Shown piece by piece: positions 43,952 to 52,637 of a DNA stretch of 64,000 bases. The notes beneath the pieces were generated by a model. It was given only the letters and a program-made list of their open reading frames with translations. It had not been told where the DNA came from and did not search any database. The translations under genes and the position numbers were made by a program. The stretch is from the NCBI RefSeq assembly GCF_000308875.1, contig NZ_BAGL01000128.1:186001-250000 (forward strand), in the 5' to 3' direction. The stretch comes from Nocardia transvalensis NBRC 15921 (GTDB taxonomy: Bacteria; Actinomycetota; Actinomycetes; Mycobacteriales; Mycobacteriaceae). Within the stretch, counting starts at the first letter, position 1. Every line of letters starts with the position of its first letter.

Positions 43952-45190
43952 GTGCGCCGCCGTCGCCCGAGACTGCCCCTGATCGCCGCCGCGCTGGCAC
44001 TGCTCCTGGTGCCCGGCTGCACCGTCGCGGGCAGTCCCGTCCGGAGCGGGCCGGACCCGGCGGCGGTGGATATCGGTCCGTACCGCGCCGAACTGCTCGC
44101 ACCGCCGCGGGACGGCACCGACGCGGAAGGGCGGGTGCTGGAGTCGGTCCGGATGGGTGAGGCGGTCATCGATCCGCTGGAGGCCGACCCGGCACTGAAA
44201 TTCGGACTGGGCGCGGTCGCTTCGGTGCCGGTCCCCACGCCCGCGAAGGCGGCGTTCCTGGCGCGGCCGGTGCAGGCGGTGCTGGAACGGCACGGCATGC
44301 TGGCCGGGTTCTCCGTCGGCGGGATGGACACGGAGATCGCGGCCGATCTGGCCGTGGGCCGCGCGCGGTTGCTGACCGTACTGCTGCTGCGGTTCCCCGA
44401 CCCCGCCGCCGCCCGGTCGGCGGCCGCGGAGATCGACGCCGTCGACGCGGCCGTCAGCCCGGAGAACGTCCCGGCACAGATTCCGGGCCACCCCGGCGCG
44501 CACGCGCATTGGCGGCCGAGCACACCGACGCTGGCCGCCACGACAGCCGAGGACTCCTACGTGATCAGCGTGCTCGCCGGTGAACGGACCACGGACCTCG
44601 ACGGCCTCGGCCGACTGGCCGCCGCGGCGTTCACGGCGCAGACCGCGCGGCTGCGGGATTTCCGGCCCACTCCGCCGGACCGGTTCGGCACGCTACCGCT
44701 CGACACCGACGGCATGCTGGCCCGCCTGCTGCCGGAGGCGCCCGGCGTCTGGCCGCGGCCACAGGTGGTCGTCTCGCGCTCGGATGCCAACGCGGGCTGG
44801 CAACCCCGGTACGTGGTGACCGGCGTCGTGTACGGTCCGCGGGCCTCGCACCGGTACGGAAGTTGGGAGAAGTCCGCGGAGCCGGGCAACATGGTGATCG
44901 CACTCAACGGGCTGAGTACTCTCGTGCGCCTTCCGGACGCGGCCGCCGCGCGCAGGGAGTACGACGAGTCGGTCGGTGAACTGACCGAACCGGGACAGCG
45001 TGAGGTGGCGGCGCCCGCCGGAATTCCGGATTCCCGATGCATGGAATCGCTGTCCGGGTTCGTGTCCGTCCCGCGGTTCGCCTGCCGGGTGCTGTACGGC
45101 GCGCACGAGGGACTGGCGTTCGCCCGCACCCTGGACGACGCCCACCACAAGATCGCGGCCCAGTATCTGCTGCTGGCCCGGAGCGAATAG
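43952..45190 (+). CDS. Lipoprotein paired with kinases (unit 2)
   Basis: 412 residues from GTG 43952, preceded by AAGGGAG; a GTG at 43913 overlapping the previous stop would add 13 residues before the signal peptide and is less likely. Signal peptide MRRRRPRLPLIAAALALLL with lipobox VPGC. It is a clear paralogue of the lipoprotein at 39734 (GRVLESVRMGEAVIDPLEAD, LLTVLLLRFPDPAAARSAA, SPENVPAQIPGHPGAHAHWR, VVYGPRASH, and cysteines in DSRCMESL and FACRVLYG). It lies between the pseudokinase and the last kinase, mirroring the first unit. The next kinase starts two bases after its stop. Its function is unknown; extracytoplasmic partnering with the kinases is inferred. Confidence 0.85.
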   Translation: MRRRRPRLPLIAAALALLLVPGCTVAGSPVRSGPDPAAVDIGPYRAELLAPPRDGTDAEGRVLESVRMGEAVIDPLEADPALKFGLGAVASVPVPTPAKAAFLARPVQAVLERHGMLAGFSVGGMDTEIAADLAVGRARLLTVLLLRFPDPAAARSAAAEIDAVDAAVSPENVPAQIPGHPGAHAHWRPSTPTLAATTAEDSYVISVLAGERTTDLDGLGRLAAAAFTAQTARLRDFRPTPPDRFGTLPLDTDGMLARLLPEAPGVWPRPQVVVSRSDANAGWQPRYVVTGVVYGPRASHRYGSWEKSAEPGNMVIALNGLSTLVRLPDAAAARREYDESVGELTEPGQREVAAPAGIPDSRCMESLSGFVSVPRFACRVLYGAHEGLAFARTLDDAHHKIAAQYLLLARSE

Positions 45191-45192
45191 GC

Positions 45193-46719
45193 ATGCGGGA
45201 CAAGCTCCTTCCTGGCACGGTCTTCGCCGGCTACGTGATCGAACGAGTCCTCGGCGCCGGTGGCATGGGCACGGTGTACGTGGCGCGGCACCCGCGCCTG
45301 CCGCGCCGCGACGCGCTGAAGGTGCTGTCGGCCGACCACAGCGCCGACGCCGAGTACGGGGCCCGGTTCATCCGGGAAGCCGATCTGGCCGCGCGGCTCA
45401 ACCACCCGAATATCGTCGCCGTCCACGACCGGGGCGTCGAGGACGGGCGGCTGTGGATCGCCATGCAGTACGTGGACGGCAGCGACGTCGCCCACCTCGT
45501 GCGCGACGGTGGCGTGCCCGATCCGCGGCAGGCGGCGTGGATCGTGGAGCAGGCGGCTCGCGGCCTGGACGAGGCGCATCGCGCCGGTCTGGTGCACCGC
45601 GACGTCAAACCGGGCAACATCCTGCTCACCGCGGGGCAGCCGGGCCGGGTGTTGGTGACGGACTTCGGAATCGGCCGGTCGGTCGCCGATCCCACGGTGC
45701 TCACCGCGGCGGGCACGGTCGTGGCGACCGTCGCCTACGCCGCGCCGGAACAGCTGATGGCACAGCGCGTGGATCACCGGGCGGACATCTACGCGCTCGG
45801 CTGCACCCTGTACGAACTGCTCACGGGGCAGAAGCCGTTTCCGCGCGCCACGGCCGCCATGGTGCTGCACGCGCACCTCGAGGATCCGCCGCCGCGACCC
45901 ACGGCGATCCGGCCGGGCCTGCCGCCGGCGATCGACGCGGTGATCGCCCGCGCGCTGGCGAAACATCCGGACCATCGATATCCCACGTGCGGCGCGCTGG
46001 CAGCCGCGGCGTCGGCCGCGTTCGGAATGCGCCCGGTCGCGCCGCCCGCGTCGCGGCCACCGATGCCGGCGGCTCCGCGGCCGCCGCGGTCGCGGCGCCG
46101 TCGGATGATCGTGATCGCCGCGCTGCTGTCGGTGTGTGCGGTCGCCGCCGCCGGTATCGTTGCGCTGAGCCGGGATTCGGGGCGGGATGCGTCGCCGGTC
46201 GCGCCGCCGACCGCCACGCCGGTCGCTCGCCCGACGAGCACGACCTCGGCGGCGCGAAGCACCTGGGGCAGTTACTCGTATATGGCGAAGACATTCCCCG
46301 GCCTGCTGCCCACCGCCCCCGACGTGGCCGGATACCAGGGCATCCGATGTGTGGCGCTGACCGAGGACGGGCATCCGGCCGACCTCACCGTACCCGCCGC
46401 CGGAGTCTCCCGGATGAACTGCAACGGCGACAAGGAACCACTGGAACTTCTGGTGGTGCAGTGTAATGCCGACGGTTCGCTGCGAACCGGGATCGACTCC
46501 CAGCGCAATGCGACGATCGTGGCCGACGAACGCTGGCAACGACTTTCGGGCACCGGCCGGGTGGTGTGGGGCGACGTCCCCAATCCTCGGAAGGAGCCGG
46601 CCGGCATCGTCACCGTCATCTTCGACGGCGTTTCCCGAAACTCCTGCCAGCTGGTGGCATTCGGCGGCCACTCCGGCCGCGACATGCTCGATCGCTGGTG
46701 GGCGAACGCGCCGCTCTAA
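45193..46719 (+). CDS. PknB-type Ser/Thr kinase with four-cysteine extracytoplasmic domain (unit 2, second kinase)
   Basis: 508 residues from ATG 45193. The intact catalytic set is LGAGGMGTVYVA, Lys43 in DALKVL, HRDVKPGNIL (135-144; Gly replaces the common Ala), DFG at 157-159 and YAAPEQL. A basic, Pro-rich juxtamembrane stretch leads to a TM helix (IVIAALLSVCAVAAAGIVAL). The outer domain begins WGSYSYMAKTFPGLLPTAP and ends DRWWANAPL, with cysteines in YQGIRC, RMNCNGD, VQCNADG and RNSC, matching the second kinase best. It is the last gene of the six-gene operon; a weak hairpin follows at 46744. Confidence 0.93.
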   Translation: MRDKLLPGTVFAGYVIERVLGAGGMGTVYVARHPRLPRRDALKVLSADHSADAEYGARFIREADLAARLNHPNIVAVHDRGVEDGRLWIAMQYVDGSDVAHLVRDGGVPDPRQAAWIVEQAARGLDEAHRAGLVHRDVKPGNILLTAGQPGRVLVTDFGIGRSVADPTVLTAAGTVVATVAYAAPEQLMAQRVDHRADIYALGCTLYELLTGQKPFPRATAAMVLHAHLEDPPPRPTAIRPGLPPAIDAVIARALAKHPDHRYPTCGALAAAASAAFGMRPVAPPASRPPMPAAPRPPRSRRRRMIVIAALLSVCAVAAAGIVALSRDSGRDASPVAPPTATPVARPTSTTSAARSTWGSYSYMAKTFPGLLPTAPDVAGYQGIRCVALTEDGHPADLTVPAAGVSRMNCNGDKEPLELLVVQCNADGSLRTGIDSQRNATIVADERWQRLSGTGRVVWGDVPNPRKEPAGIVTVIFDGVSRNSCQLVAFGGHSGRDMLDRWWANAPL

Positions 46720-46743
46720 CGGGCGGTCGGTGCGTGATGGTGG

Positions 46744-46765
46744 GGTGGCTCGCTCGGTCGCCACC
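46744..46765 (+). terminator. Possible hairpin after the kinase operon
   Basis: GGTGGC and GCCACC form a six-base stem with a ten-base loop, 25 bp after the last kinase and between convergent genes. There is no T tract, so it would be a weak factor-assisted terminator at most. Confidence 0.25.
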
Positions 46766-46813
46766 GGCGAGAGCGACACCGCGCGCGTGATCTCTTCTCG
46801 GCACGGGCCCGCG

Positions 46814-47677
46814 TCAGCCTGCCGCGCTGCCGTTTCGGCCGCCGGGGTGGAAGCCGCGGTTGGCTATGCCGACCGTGACCGTGGTGCCGACTGGCCCGTG
46901 TTTGTCGAGGAGGGTGGCCGAACCTGTGGCGATGCCCGCCTGGCTGTAGTGGGTGAGGCCCGCCACGCCGATCGAGGGGCCGTCGGGCAGGCGCGACAGC
47001 GTGACGGTGTAGTCCGCGTTGATGAAGTGGAGTCCGGCCGTGCCGTAGTGCACGACGGCGCTGGCGGAGTCGGCGACCATGACCGCGCGCGTCAGCGGCG
47101 TCAGTTCCGTCCCGGTGACGAGGGGCACGGTGTAGGTGAGCCAGATGAACTTCTGGCTCCCGGTCTCCCAGGTGCTCAGGTCCGCGCCCGGGGCGCCGGG
47201 ATCGTCGGCGTTGTAGATCGCGCCGTGGCTGGTGGCTCCGGCGGCCGGAACGGTCGGAATGTCGTGCAGCGGAGGCATATCGACGGGGGTGGTCCACACG
47301 TCGTTGGGTGGTTGTTCGCTGGGCCGCAGGAAGACGGCGCGGGCGTGCGCGACCGCCCGGGACCCCTGGGTCATCTCCGCGTCGACGAGTGCGATGCGCG
47401 TGCCTTCTCGCAGGACGGTCGTCGTGACGGTCACCGGCTCCAGCGCGGCACGCCCCGACAGGTCGATCGTCACGCGGGCCGGATGCAGCCCGGCGCCGGC
47501 GACGCGGCGCTCGATCGCGGTGCTGAGCAGACCACCGACGTACTGGCCGCTGACGAAGTCGCCCCACGGACCGCGCGCGAGGGCGGTGGGGACGTAGGTA
47601 TCGCCGTCGGCGACGTACACACCGGCCGGAGAGTCCTCGGTGACCTCTCCCGCGGGCGGTTCTGTTCGTAGTGTCAT
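46814..47677 (-). CDS. Acyl-CoA thioesterase family protein (TesB-like double hotdog)
   Basis: 287 residues. The N-terminal part (YVPTALARGPWGDFVSGQYV, GLHPARVTIDLSGRA) and the C-terminal part (WLTYTVPLVTGTELTPLTRA, LHFINADYTVTLSRLPDGPS) are the two hotdog repeats of TesB-like/mycobacterial thioesterases. The segment with FINADYTVTL corresponds to the second-domain active-site strand. It probably hydrolyses medium- or long-chain acyl-CoA in the cytosol. It diverges from the zinc dehydrogenase gene across 240 bp carrying two palindromes with a shared half-site, suggesting joint repression. It converges with the kinase operon. Confidence 0.8.
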   Translation of the reverse strand: MTLRTEPPAGEVTEDSPAGVYVADGDTYVPTALARGPWGDFVSGQYVGGLLSTAIERRVAGAGLHPARVTIDLSGRAALEPVTVTTTVLREGTRIALVDAEMTQGSRAVAHARAVFLRPSEQPPNDVWTTPVDMPPLHDIPTVPAAGATSHGAIYNADDPGAPGADLSTWETGSQKFIWLTYTVPLVTGTELTPLTRAVMVADSASAVVHYGTAGLHFINADYTVTLSRLPDGPSIGVAGLTHYSQAGIATGSATLLDKHGPVGTTVTVGIANRGFHPGGRNGSAAG

Positions 47678-47755
47678 GACTTCGGGGATGCTCCGTGGTA
47701 GGTCCGGCCGGTGGTCGGCGAATTCGCTGTTTACCTCCGGCGCTTCTGCTATCTT

Positions 47756-47771
47756 CCGGACAGCTGTCCGG
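47756..47771. promoter_or_regulatory. 16-bp perfect palindrome in divergent promoter region (site 1)
   Basis: CCGGACAGCTGTCCGG is an exact palindrome built from GGACAG/CTGTCC half-sites. It is 79 bp upstream of the thioesterase start, and the same half-sites recur at 47851. It is a probable repressor operator; the regulator gene is not in the window or not recognised. Confidence 0.6.
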
Positions 47772-47850
47772 CTTAGTGTCCATTATTGCCGACCGGCGGT
47801 GAATACGCCGCCCGCGAATCCGGCGGATGCGCCGACCACTGTCCGATATA

Positions 47851-47862
47851 CTGTCCGGACAG
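47851..47862. promoter_or_regulatory. 12-bp perfect palindrome in divergent promoter region (site 2)
   Basis: CTGTCCGGACAG is an exact palindrome with the same CTGTCC/GGACAG half-sites as site 1; an extra half-site CTGTCCG lies at 47839. It is 56 bp before the dehydrogenase start, so it could cover its promoter. Confidence 0.6.
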
Positions 47863-47917
47863 GTGTGCAAGTACTGTTGTGATCGGTCGGCTGTGGTGCC
47901 GCCGAAGGAGTTGTCGC

Positions 47918-49012
47918 ATGGAAATCACCGCCGCGGTGGCGCGAGGTCCGGATGTGCCGTTCACGCTCGAGCGTCTGACGCTGGCGGCGCCGGGTGCGGG
48001 TGAGGTGGTCGTGCGGATGGCGGCCTCGGGGATCTGCCATTCGGATCTGACCGCGAAGCGGAACTTTCCGGCGGGGGTGCCGATCGTGCTCGGACACGAG
48101 GGCGCCGGTGTCGTCGAGGAAGTCGGGCCGGAGGTCGAGGGCGTCCGCGTCGGCGATCACGTGCTGGTGACCTATGCCAGCTGCGGCGGCTGCACCCGGT
48201 GCCGCACCGGCACGCCCGGTTACTGCGATCAGTGGGCGACGCTCAACGCGGGCCGATTCGGTGCGGAGTCGCCGTTGGCGCAGGACGGGCAGCCGGTGGT
48301 GGGCGCGTTCTTCGGCCAATCCAGTTTCGCCACGCATATCGTCACCACGCCGCGCAATCTGATCGTCGTCGGCGACGATGTCGACCTCGCCATGACCGCG
48401 GCGTTCGGCTGCGGCATCCAGACCGGCGCCGGCGCCGTGGCAAATGTGCTTCGGCCCGAACCGGATTCGTCGGTGGTGATCTTCGGGGTCGGCGGGGTCG
48501 GCATGGCGGCGGTGATGGCCGCGCGGGCACTGGGGGTGGGCCGGCTGATCGCCGTCGATCTGTCCGCGGCGCGCCTGGAGGTCGCCGGGGAACTGGGCGC
48601 GGACGTGCTGGTCGACGGGGCCGCCGACGAGGTGGCCGCGCAGGTCGTGTCGGCGACCGGCGGCGGGGCGACACATGCCCTGGATACCACCGGGATCGCC
48701 GGTGTCGTCGCGAGCGCAGTCGACGCGCTGGCCCCGCTCGGCGTGCTGGCACTGGTCGCGCTGGGCGAGGCCACCCTGCCGATCGAGGTCGCCAAATTGA
48801 TCGGGCAGGGCAAGACGCTGCGCGGTTCGATCGAGGGCGACGGCGACCCGCAACGGTTCGTCCCCCGCCTCGTCGACTGGTACCGCCGCGGCGAGTTCCC
48901 GATGGAGAAGATCGTGATGACCTACCCGTTCGGCGCCATCAACGACGCGGTCGCCGCCGCGCACAGCGGAGCCGTCGTCAAGCCCGTCCTCACCTTCCCG
49001 TTCGTCGAATGA
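47918..49012 (+). CDS. Zinc-dependent alcohol dehydrogenase (class III/aryl-alcohol type)
   Basis: 364 residues from ATG 47918 with GAAGGAG seven bases upstream. The catalytic zinc Cys is in SGICHSDLT and the His in VLGHEGAGVVEEVG. Structural zinc cysteines are in YASCGGCTRCRTGTPGYC. The Rossmann motif is VVIFGVGGVGMAAVMAA, followed by AVDLSAARLEVAGELGADV. This is the layout of medium-chain NAD-dependent dehydrogenases such as benzyl alcohol dehydrogenase, oxidising a primary alcohol to the aldehyde. The palindromes upstream indicate inducible control. A metabolic link with the divergent thioesterase is plausible but not shown. Confidence 0.92.
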   Translation: MEITAAVARGPDVPFTLERLTLAAPGAGEVVVRMAASGICHSDLTAKRNFPAGVPIVLGHEGAGVVEEVGPEVEGVRVGDHVLVTYASCGGCTRCRTGTPGYCDQWATLNAGRFGAESPLAQDGQPVVGAFFGQSSFATHIVTTPRNLIVVGDDVDLAMTAAFGCGIQTGAGAVANVLRPEPDSSVVIFGVGGVGMAAVMAARALGVGRLIAVDLSAARLEVAGELGADVLVDGAADEVAAQVVSATGGGATHALDTTGIAGVVASAVDALAPLGVLALVALGEATLPIEVAKLIGQGKTLRGSIEGDGDPQRFVPRLVDWYRRGEFPMEKIVMTYPFGAINDAVAAAHSGAVVKPVLTFPFVE

Positions 49013-49021
49013 CCGGCAGCG

Positions 49022-49954
49022 CTACGGGCGGACTCCGCCTCGGATCGTGGTCGTGGCGCGAGTGGCGCGAATGCCGACCACGACGATGGTGACGAGGGTG
49101 GCCAGATAGGGAGCCGCGTCGCCGAATTGCATGGGCAGGCCGACGGTTTGCAGGCGGAAGCCCAGCGCCTGGGTGTAGGCGTAGACGAGCAGCGTGCCCA
49201 GCATCGGGCGCAGCCGCCCGCCGGTCAGCAGCAGTATCAGGACGATGATCCAGCCCCGCCCCGCCGACATGTTCTCCGTGAACAGGGCCACCGATCCGAG
49301 CGACAGTTCCGCGCCCGCCAGCCCGCCGAGCGCGCCCGAGGCCAGCAGCGCGGCGAACCGGAAGCGGTCCGGCCGGACGCCCAGCGACTGCGCGGCCTCG
49401 GCGTGAATGCCGATGCCGCGCAACCGCATTCCGGCGACCGTGTGGTAGAGGAAGATCGCTGTCGCCGGGACCGCCAAGAGCGCGAGCAGCCCCAGCGGGC
49501 TCACGGCGGCCAGCGCCGGCCCGATCCAGGGCACGGTGTGCTCGGCGGCGGCGAACCAGTGCGGCAGCCGGGCCAGATCCGGCCGATGATAGGTGCCCCG
49601 CACATGGAACAGCGCTTGCAGGGCGAACGGCGTGATCCCGGCGGCCAGGACATTGACAGCGGTGCCGAGTATCAGCGGATTGCCCTGGCGCGCAATGCTT
49701 CCGACGGCGAGCAGGAAGGCGGTCGCGGTCGCGGCGACGAGGGCCGTGACCACGCCGACGGTCGCGCTGCCGGACCACGCGCTGCCCGCGACGGCGGCGA
49801 AACAGCCGATCAGCAGCAGCCCTTCGAGCGCGACGTTGAACACCCCGGCGCGATGGCAGATCAGGCCGCCCAGGCCGAGCAGCAGCAACGGTATCCCGCT
49901 GCGCAGGGTGGCGGCGAGGATGTCGGCGGACAGGAACAGATCGAGCGGGTTCAT
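49022..49954 (-). CDS. ABC transporter permease, BMP/nucleoside-type (second permease)
   Basis: 310 residues with about eight hydrophobic helices. It belongs to the BPD_transp_2 family (GIPLLLLGLGGLICHRAGVF, NVALEGLLLIGCFAAV). The start overlaps the first permease stop by ATGA. It completes a four-gene importer: BMP lipoprotein, double ATPase and two permeases. Members of this class import nucleosides in several bacteria, but the adjacent monooxygenase and cysteine-synthesis-like genes suggest another solute here (inference). It converges with the dehydrogenase gene nine bases away. Confidence 0.88.
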   Translation of the reverse strand: MNPLDLFLSADILAATLRSGIPLLLLGLGGLICHRAGVFNVALEGLLLIGCFAAVAGSAWSGSATVGVVTALVAATATAFLLAVGSIARQGNPLILGTAVNVLAAGITPFALQALFHVRGTYHRPDLARLPHWFAAAEHTVPWIGPALAAVSPLGLLALLAVPATAIFLYHTVAGMRLRGIGIHAEAAQSLGVRPDRFRFAALLASGALGGLAGAELSLGSVALFTENMSAGRGWIIVLILLLTGGRLRPMLGTLLVYAYTQALGFRLQTVGLPMQFGDAAPYLATLVTIVVVGIRATRATTTIRGGVRP

Positions 49955-51114
49955 CGGCGCGCTCCCCAGCGTCGGGCCAGGAAGCGCGGCGTCGGTTTGA
50001 TGGTGACGAGGAAGACCACCAGCGCCTGCACGACCGTCGACACGTAGGCCGACAGCCCGAATTCGCGTTCGATCTCCTGGCCGCCGACACCCAGTGCGGT
50101 GAAGAGGAATCCGATCAGCAGCACCGGTCCCGGGCGGCTGCGGGCCAGCAGCGCGACCAGCAGGGCGGTGATCGGGTAGCCGCTGCCGTCGAGGGCGCCG
50201 TCGATGAGCCGGTAGTGCGAGCCGAGGACGACCAGCGCGCCCATGAGTCCGGCGATGGCCCCGCCCGTGGCCATGTTGAGCACGACGGCGCGGGAGGTGC
50301 GGACGCCGACGGCCTCGGCGAGGTGCGGATTGAGCCCGAGCAGCTTGGTCTCGTAGCCGATCGGGAGCCGGGTGTTGACGAAGACGCATCCGGCGAAGAC
50401 CGCGGCGACCACGAGCAGCGACCAGTTCACCCCCGCACCGAGCAGGGTGAGCAGATGGTTGCGGCCGAACCGGTCGTCGAGGATCCGTCCGGCGGGGGAA
50501 TCGGCCGCGGCGATCGCGGGTATCCGGCGGTCGCGTGGAATCAGCCGGGAGGCGTCTCGTGAGGTCGCCGGGTCCCGCAACACCGCTTTGATCAGATACG
50601 AGGTGATCGAGACGACCGGGTAGTTCAGCAACAGCGAGGTCGCGAAAACCGGTGCGGCCAAGCGCGTATACAGCACCGCCGAGGCGCTCGACAGCAGCGC
50701 GCCCGCCAGCGCGGCCGCCGCGAGCGCGGCGATCACGGCGAGGAGACCGGGACCGGGCGCCGCCGGCGCGACGACCGCGCCCGCCAGCCCGCCGCCGACG
50801 AACTGCCCGGCGCCGCCGAGATTGAACTGTCCCGCCCGGAACGAGAACGACAGCGCCAAGGCCAGCCCGATCACCGGAATCGCCTGCTGCACGGTCGTCA
50901 CCAGGCCCGCACCGGCGAACGCGCCGCGCAGCATGGTCCGGTAGACCAGCAGTGGGTCGTGGCCGACAGCGGCGAACAGCACCGTCGTCGCCACCGCGGT
51001 GAGCGCGACGGCGGCAACGAGATCGGCCACCCGCAGCCGGTCGATGCGGCCGATCCGAAGACGATCCGAGAACCTGCGTGTTTCGGCCGGCGTCGCCGGT
51101 CGTGGTTCGCTCAT
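49951..51114 (-). CDS. ABC transporter permease, BMP/nucleoside-type (first permease)
   Basis: 387 residues with an N-terminal cytosolic extension and about nine hydrophobic helices. The family signature is in AIPVIGLALALSFSFRAGQF followed by NLGGAGQFVGGGLAG, and the central GYETKLLGLNPHLAEAVGV loop is typical of nucleoside/BMP permeases. It overlaps both neighbours by ATGA, so the complex is made stoichiometrically. It is predicted to pair with the second permease and the double ATPase. The solute is unknown. Confidence 0.88.
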   Translation of the reverse strand: MSEPRPATPAETRRFSDRLRIGRIDRLRVADLVAAVALTAVATTVLFAAVGHDPLLVYRTMLRGAFAGAGLVTTVQQAIPVIGLALALSFSFRAGQFNLGGAGQFVGGGLAGAVVAPAAPGPGLLAVIAALAAAALAGALLSSASAVLYTRLAAPVFATSLLLNYPVVSITSYLIKAVLRDPATSRDASRLIPRDRRIPAIAAADSPAGRILDDRFGRNHLLTLLGAGVNWSLLVVAAVFAGCVFVNTRLPIGYETKLLGLNPHLAEAVGVRTSRAVVLNMATGGAIAGLMGALVVLGSHYRLIDGALDGSGYPITALLVALLARSRPGPVLLIGFLFTALGVGGQEIEREFGLSAYVSTVVQALVVFLVTIKPTPRFLARRWGARR

Positions 51115-52628
51115 GCGGCGCTCGGCGCCGGTGTGCGCGGGGCGCCGGACATGAGGGCTCCGATCCGTTCGGCATCGGCGTCCGCGCCGGCGAATTCGCC
51201 GACCGAGCGCCCGTTCGCCAGGACCAGGATCCGGTCGGCGAGGGTGAGCAGTTCGGTCAGCTCGGTGGAGATCAGCAGGATCGCTCCGCCCTCGGCGCGG
51301 TACTCGTCGAGACGCTCGTAGATGAATTCGATCGCGCCCAGATCGACCCCGCGGGTCGGCTGTTCGGCGAGCAGGAACGGTGCTCGGTGCGCGAGTTCGC
51401 GTGCGACGACGAGCTTTTGGGTGTTTCCGCCGGACAGTGTCCGCACCGGGGCGGAGATATCCGGCACCCGGATGCCGAAGCGATCGATCAGCCGTCGCGC
51501 GTGGTCGCGCATGGCCCGCGGCCGGAGGATGCCGCGCACGGCGAGCGGGCGGGCGCGATGGAATCCGGCGGCGAGGGTGGTGACCGCGTCCGCGTCGGCG
51601 GCGACGCCGCGGCGATTGCGGTCCTCCGGGATGTGGGCGAGCCCGCGGGCGCGGCGCTCGGTATGCCCGGCCGCCGTGACATCCGTGCCGGCCAGAGTGA
51701 TCGTGCCGGTGGCGGCGTGGCGCCCGGCGACCACGGCGGCCAGGGTTTCCTGCCCGTTGCCCGCGATCGCGGCGATGCCGACGATCTCCCCGGCGCGGAC
51801 GGTCAGCGAGATGTCGCGCAGCGGGCTGTGCCGGTCCCCGGTGCTCACCCGGTCGAGGGTCAGTACCGGGGCGCCCGCGGGCCGGGTGGCCCGGCGGGGC
51901 CGCAGGTCGACGTGCCGTCCGGTCAGATGCCGGGCGAGATCGGTGGTCGTGGTGTCCGCGACGGCGGACGCGAAGACGCGCCGCCCGTCGCGCAGGACGA
52001 CGACCCGGTCGGCGAGCGCGGTCACCTCCTCCAGTTTGTGCGTGATGAGGATGACCGCGTGGCCGTCGTCGGCGAACGCGCGCAGGACGCGGAACAGGTC
52101 GCGGGCCTCGCCCGGGGTCAGGACGCCGGTCGGTTCGTCGAGGATGAGCAGTTCGGCGCCGCGATACAGCGCCTTGAGGATCTCGACGCGTTGCAGCACT
52201 CCGACCGGCAGATCGGCCACCGTGGCCTCGACCGGCACGTCGAGGCCGTACGCCGCGGCGAGTTCGGTCACCCGCCGGACCGCCGCACGCCGGTCGAGCA
52301 GGCCCCAGCGGCGCGGTTCGGCACCGTACACGATGTTCTCGACGGCCGACAGTTGATCGAACAGCTGGAAGTGCTGGAACACCATGCCGAGTCCGTGCGC
52401 GATGGCGGCGGCGGGCGAGGCGAATTCGACCGGGCGCCCATCGATCAGGATGCGCCCGGAATCGGGGCCGAGCATGCCGTAGAGGATCGACATCAGTGTG
52501 GATTTACCCGCCCCGTTCTCACCGACCAAGGCGAGGATCTCGTTCCGGCGCACGGTCAGCGAGATGGCGTCGTTGGCGATCACGCCGCCGAAACGCTTGG
52601 TGATCGCGTCCAGTTCGAGCGTCCGCAC
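51111..52628 (-). CDS. ABC transporter ATP-binding protein with two nucleotide-binding domains
   Basis: 505 residues from a GTG. The first domain has Walker A VGENGAGKSTLMSIL, the Q-loop MVFQHFQLFD and Walker B ELLILDEPTGVL. The second starts with a degenerate Walker A region (GIAAIAGNGQETLAAVV) but a strong signature motif (RTLSGGNTQKLVVARELAH) and EQPTRGVDLGA. This asymmetric tandem layout is standard for RbsA/NupO-type importers. It lies ten bases after the BMP lipoprotein and overlaps the first permease by ATGA. Confidence 0.93.
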   Translation of the reverse strand: MRTLELDAITKRFGGVIANDAISLTVRRNEILALVGENGAGKSTLMSILYGMLGPDSGRILIDGRPVEFASPAAAIAHGLGMVFQHFQLFDQLSAVENIVYGAEPRRWGLLDRRAAVRRVTELAAAYGLDVPVEATVADLPVGVLQRVEILKALYRGAELLILDEPTGVLTPGEARDLFRVLRAFADDGHAVILITHKLEEVTALADRVVVLRDGRRVFASAVADTTTTDLARHLTGRHVDLRPRRATRPAGAPVLTLDRVSTGDRHSPLRDISLTVRAGEIVGIAAIAGNGQETLAAVVAGRHAATGTITLAGTDVTAAGHTERRARGLAHIPEDRNRRGVAADADAVTTLAAGFHRARPLAVRGILRPRAMRDHARRLIDRFGIRVPDISAPVRTLSGGNTQKLVVARELAHRAPFLLAEQPTRGVDLGAIEFIYERLDEYRAEGGAILLISTELTELLTLADRILVLANGRSVGEFAGADADAERIGALMSGAPRTPAPSAA

Positions 52629-52637
52629 CGGCCGGCC

